This document shows positions 61,983 to 64,000 of a stretch of DNA of 64,000 nt, piece by piece. Positions within the stretch are counted from its first letter, which is position 1. Every line of letters starts with the position of its first letter. The notes under the pieces are model-generated. The model was given only the letters and a program-made list of their open reading frames with translations, searched no databases and was not told the origin of the DNA. The DNA comes from Tepidicaulis marinus (lineage in GTDB: Bacteria; Pseudomonadota; Alphaproteobacteria; Parvibaculales; Parvibaculaceae). Made by a program: the position numbers and the translations under genes. The stretch is taken from assembly GCF_000739695.1 (NCBI RefSeq), contig NZ_BBIO01000006.1, positions 1 to 64,000 on the forward strand, given 5' to 3'.

Positions 61983-62588
61983 TCAAAAGCTCGGCGGCGT
62001 GCAGGCGGAAATGATCACGCATTCGGCTTGACCCAGATTGCGGAAGCGGTGGGGCAGGCGGCTGTCGAAATAATAGGCCTCGCCGGGCCCGAGCACCCGG
62101 GTCTCCCCGCCCACGGTCAGAACGATCTCGCCGGAAACGACGATCCCGGTTTCCTCGCCCATATGGGAGAGCATTTCCTCACCCGTATCCGCGCCCGGCT
62201 CATAGCGCTCATGCATCATCTGGATCGAGCGGTCGCTCGTGTCCTTGCCCACGAGCTTGAAGGAAATCGGCGCGCCGCCCGCAATCTCCTTCAGGTCTTT
62301 GCGCTCGTAAAAGACCGGGCGCTTGGGCTGAAGATCGACGGTCAGAAAATCGGTGAAGGAAATCGGGAAGCCGTCCAGCACCCGCTTTAAAGAGCCGATG
62401 GAGGGGCTGATGCGCTCCTGCTCGATCAGCGAGATCGTGCCATTCGTCACCCCGGCCCTTTTGGCGAGCTCGCGCTGGGAGAAGCCGTACATTTTTCTCA
62501 AAGCCCGAAGGCGGGGGCCGACTTCCGGAAGGGATACCTCTTCCCGGGCTTGCTGTGCGCCATGCGCGATACGGTGGTCTTTCTTCAT
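61983..62588 (-). CDS. XRE-cupin regulator, PuuR-like
   Basis: 201 residues. HTH at about 24-78 ('GFSQRELAKRAGVTNGTISLIEQERISPSIGSL', core LAKRAGVTNGTISLIEQ) and a C-terminal cupin domain ('ETGIVVSGEIVLTVGGETRVLGPGEAYYFDSRLPHRFRN', core GEAYYFDSRLPH). This is the layout of PuuR, the putrescine-utilisation repressor. It is divergent from an omega-aminotransferase gene, which supports control of an amine or beta-amino-acid pathway. Confidence 0.87.
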   Translation of the reverse strand: MKKDHRIAHGAQQAREEVSLPEVGPRLRALRKMYGFSQRELAKRAGVTNGTISLIEQERISPSIGSLKRVLDGFPISFTDFLTVDLQPKRPVFYERKDLKEIAGGAPISFKLVGKDTSDRSIQMMHERYEPGADTGEEMLSHMGEETGIVVSGEIVLTVGGETRVLGPGEAYYFDSRLPHRFRNLGQAECVIISACTPPSF

Positions 62589-62702
62589 ACCGGTTAATAT
62601 ACTAAGCGTTGCGGATAAATTTCCAGTCCCTTTTCCTTGCGGGAAGAGGAGCTGGGGCGTTCAATTGTTTAAGTTAACCTATCAGTCCAGGGAGCCTGCC
62701 CC

Positions 62703-64000
62703 ATGTCCCAAACGGAGGCTGCGGCCAGCCACGCCAAAGCGCCGAACGATCTTGAATCGCTCTGGCTGCCATTCACCCCGAACCGCCATTTCAAGCGTGA
62801 CCCGCGCCTCGTCGCCCGCGCCAAGGACATGCATTATTTCAAGCCGGACGGCACGCCGGTGCTGGACGGGACCGCAGGGCTTTGGTGCGCCAATGCCGGC
62901 CATTGCCGGGACAAGATCGTCTCCGCCATTCAGGCCCAGGCCGCCGAGCTCGATTTCGCGCCCTCTTTCCAGTTCTCCCACCCGAAAGCCTTCGAGGTGG
63001 CGAACCAGCTCGTCGCGATGACGCCGGAGGGGCTCGATTACGCCTTCTTCTGTAATTCAGGCTCGGAGGCCGCCGACACCGCGCTGAAAATGGCGATCGC
63101 TTATCATAGGGCGAATGGCGAGGCCTCGCGTACGCGCCTTATCGGCCGGGAACGCGGCTATCACGGCGTCGGCTTCGGCGGCATTTCGGTGGGCGGCATG
63201 TCGCCCAACCGCAAATTCTACGGCTCGCTTCTGCCCGGCGTCGATCATCTGCCCCATACCTATAACCGCGCCGAGCAGGCCTTCACGCGGGGCGAGCCGG
63301 CATGGGGCGCGTATCTGGCCGACGAGCTGCAGCGGCTTGTCGATCTGCATGATGCCTCCACCATTGCCGCCGTTATCGTCGAGCCCATGGCCGGTTCCAC
63401 CGGCGCGCTGCCGCCGCCGCAGGGCTATTTGAAGCGCCTGCGCGAGCTTTGCGACAAGCACGGCATTCTTCTCATCTTCGATGAAGTGATCACGGGCTTC
63501 GGCCGTCTTGGCCATGCCACGGCGGCGGAGCGCTTCGGCGTCACGCCCGACATCATGACCTTTGCCAAGGGCGTCACGAGCGCTGCCGTGCCCATGGGCG
63601 GGGCGATGGTGGGCCGCCATGTCTATGAGGCGTTCCAGTCCGGCCCCGATCACATGATCGATCTTTTCCACGGCTACACTTATTCGGGCCACCCGCTGGC
63701 CATGGCCGCAGCGCTCGCCACGTTCGAGCTTTACCGCGAAGAGGGGCTCTTCGAGCGGGCGCGGGCGAACGAAGCGGCCTTTGCCGATGCCGCCTTCACG
63801 CTGAAAGGCCATCCCCTCGTGCTCGATATCCGCACCATCGGCATGGTTGCCGCGTTCGATCTTGCCCCTGTCGAAGGGCTGATGGGCAAGCGCGGCTATG
63901 ATGCGATGTGCAACGCCTTCCATGAGCAGAACATCATGGTGCGCGTTTCCGGCGACACGATCGCCTTCTCGCCGCCGCTCATCATCGAAGAAGCGCAGAT
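62703..64000 (+). CDS. Class III omega-aminotransferase (beta-alanine/diamine-pyruvate type), 3' end outside window
   Basis: 432 codons visible from ATG 62703; the gene runs off the window. 'LWLPFTPNRHFKRDPRLV' and 'GLWCANAGHCRDKIV' are the start typical of beta-alanine:pyruvate aminotransferases, 'FFCNSGSEAADTALKMA' binds PLP phosphate, 'ERGYHGVGFGGISVGGM' stacks the ring, 'LIFDEVITGFGRLG' has the PLP Asp and 'TFAKGVTSAAVPMGG' the PLP Lys. It transfers the amino group of beta-alanine, putrescine or similar omega-amines to pyruvate. The PuuR-like gene is divergent. Confidence 0.88.
   Translation, partial: MSQTEAAASHAKAPNDLESLWLPFTPNRHFKRDPRLVARAKDMHYFKPDGTPVLDGTAGLWCANAGHCRDKIVSAIQAQAAELDFAPSFQFSHPKAFEVANQLVAMTPEGLDYAFFCNSGSEAADTALKMAIAYHRANGEASRTRLIGRERGYHGVGFGGISVGGMSPNRKFYGSLLPGVDHLPHTYNRAEQAFTRGEPAWGAYLADELQRLVDLHDASTIAAVIVEPMAGSTGALPPPQGYLKRLRELCDKHGILLIFDEVITGFGRLGHATAAERFGVTPDIMTFAKGVTSAAVPMGGAMVGRHVYEAFQSGPDHMIDLFHGYTYSGHPLAMAAALATFELYREEGLFERARANEAAFADAAFTLKGHPLVLDIRTIGMVAAFDLAPVEGLMGKRGYDAMCNAFHEQNIMVRVSGDTIAFSPPLIIEEAQ

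Overview
The window is a GC-rich, densely coded chromosomal segment of an alphaproteobacterium. Supporting signs are a CtrA-type box (TTAA-N7-TTAA), HisZ together with a roughly 327-residue HisG, an ScfR/RamB-type regulator divergent from the glyoxylate-shunt genes, and a Fis-tailed response-regulator-like protein. Many acyl-CoA enzymes, Baeyer-Villiger/FMO-type monooxygenases, an MpaB-type oxygenase and small TetR-controlled units suggest a lipid or hydrocarbon degrader, perhaps of the Parvibaculales type; the genus is inference only. I see no rRNA, tRNA, CRISPR array or intact insertion sequence.

Layout. 1-2.8 kb: exopolysaccharide-type operon (degenerate GGDEF protein, GT2 synthase, HlyD-like protein). 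2.9-5.6 kb: MpaB-type oxygenase, a TetR regulator and a divergent VOC/NTF2-fold pair sharing two operators. 5.6-9 kb: Fis-type regulator behind a CtrA box, DUF819 transporter, LpxR-like lipid A deacylase. 9-19.5 kb: acyl-CoA synthetase and dehydrogenase, sensor kinase, SUMF1 protein, GST, nitronate monooxygenase, TetR and amine oxidase. 19.5-21.8 kb: speD-speE with a long structured leader, then RraA. 22-26.2 kb: monooxygenase, a type Ve (inverse) autotransporter with a beta-helix passenger, and a SHOCT-like lipoprotein. 26.2-30.9 kb: aceA, aceB and the divergent ScfR-like regulator. 30.9-34.2 kb: TonB, CheZ and a degenerate histidine kinase. 34.7-38.6 kb: hisS-hisZ-hisG. 38.7-44.4 kb: TauE/SafE exporter, SDR-FMO pair with a divergent TetR, and glyA behind a ZTP riboswitch. 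44.5-50.5 kb: aspartoacylase-like enzyme, outer-membrane barrel, groES-groEL under a CIRCE element, aat. 50.6-53.7 kb: DSD1-type PLP enzyme, then a three-unit TetR regulon (TetR, small secreted protein, DUF2145 protein), each unit headed by a copy of one 18-bp operator. 53.7-60.7 kb: YdcF, Gfo/Idh/MocA, a phosphofructokinase with PPi-type signature residues, META lipoprotein, a MarR-ICL/PEPM-thioesterase operon, and a CMD-VOC pair. 60.7-62 kb: an AT-richer island bounded by the VOC gene and a scarred copy of its 3' part. 62-64 kb: XRE-cupin regulator and a divergent omega-aminotransferase that runs off the end.

The strongest leads are the three-operator TetR/DUF2145 regulon with its apparently leaderless regulator mRNA, the ZTP riboswitch on glyA, the inverse autotransporter with a beta-helix passenger, the alternative-hairpin leader of speD, the tandem palindromes before the TauE/SafE gene, and the duplicated VOC fragment around the island. 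All assignments are from reading the sequence; no database search was run.
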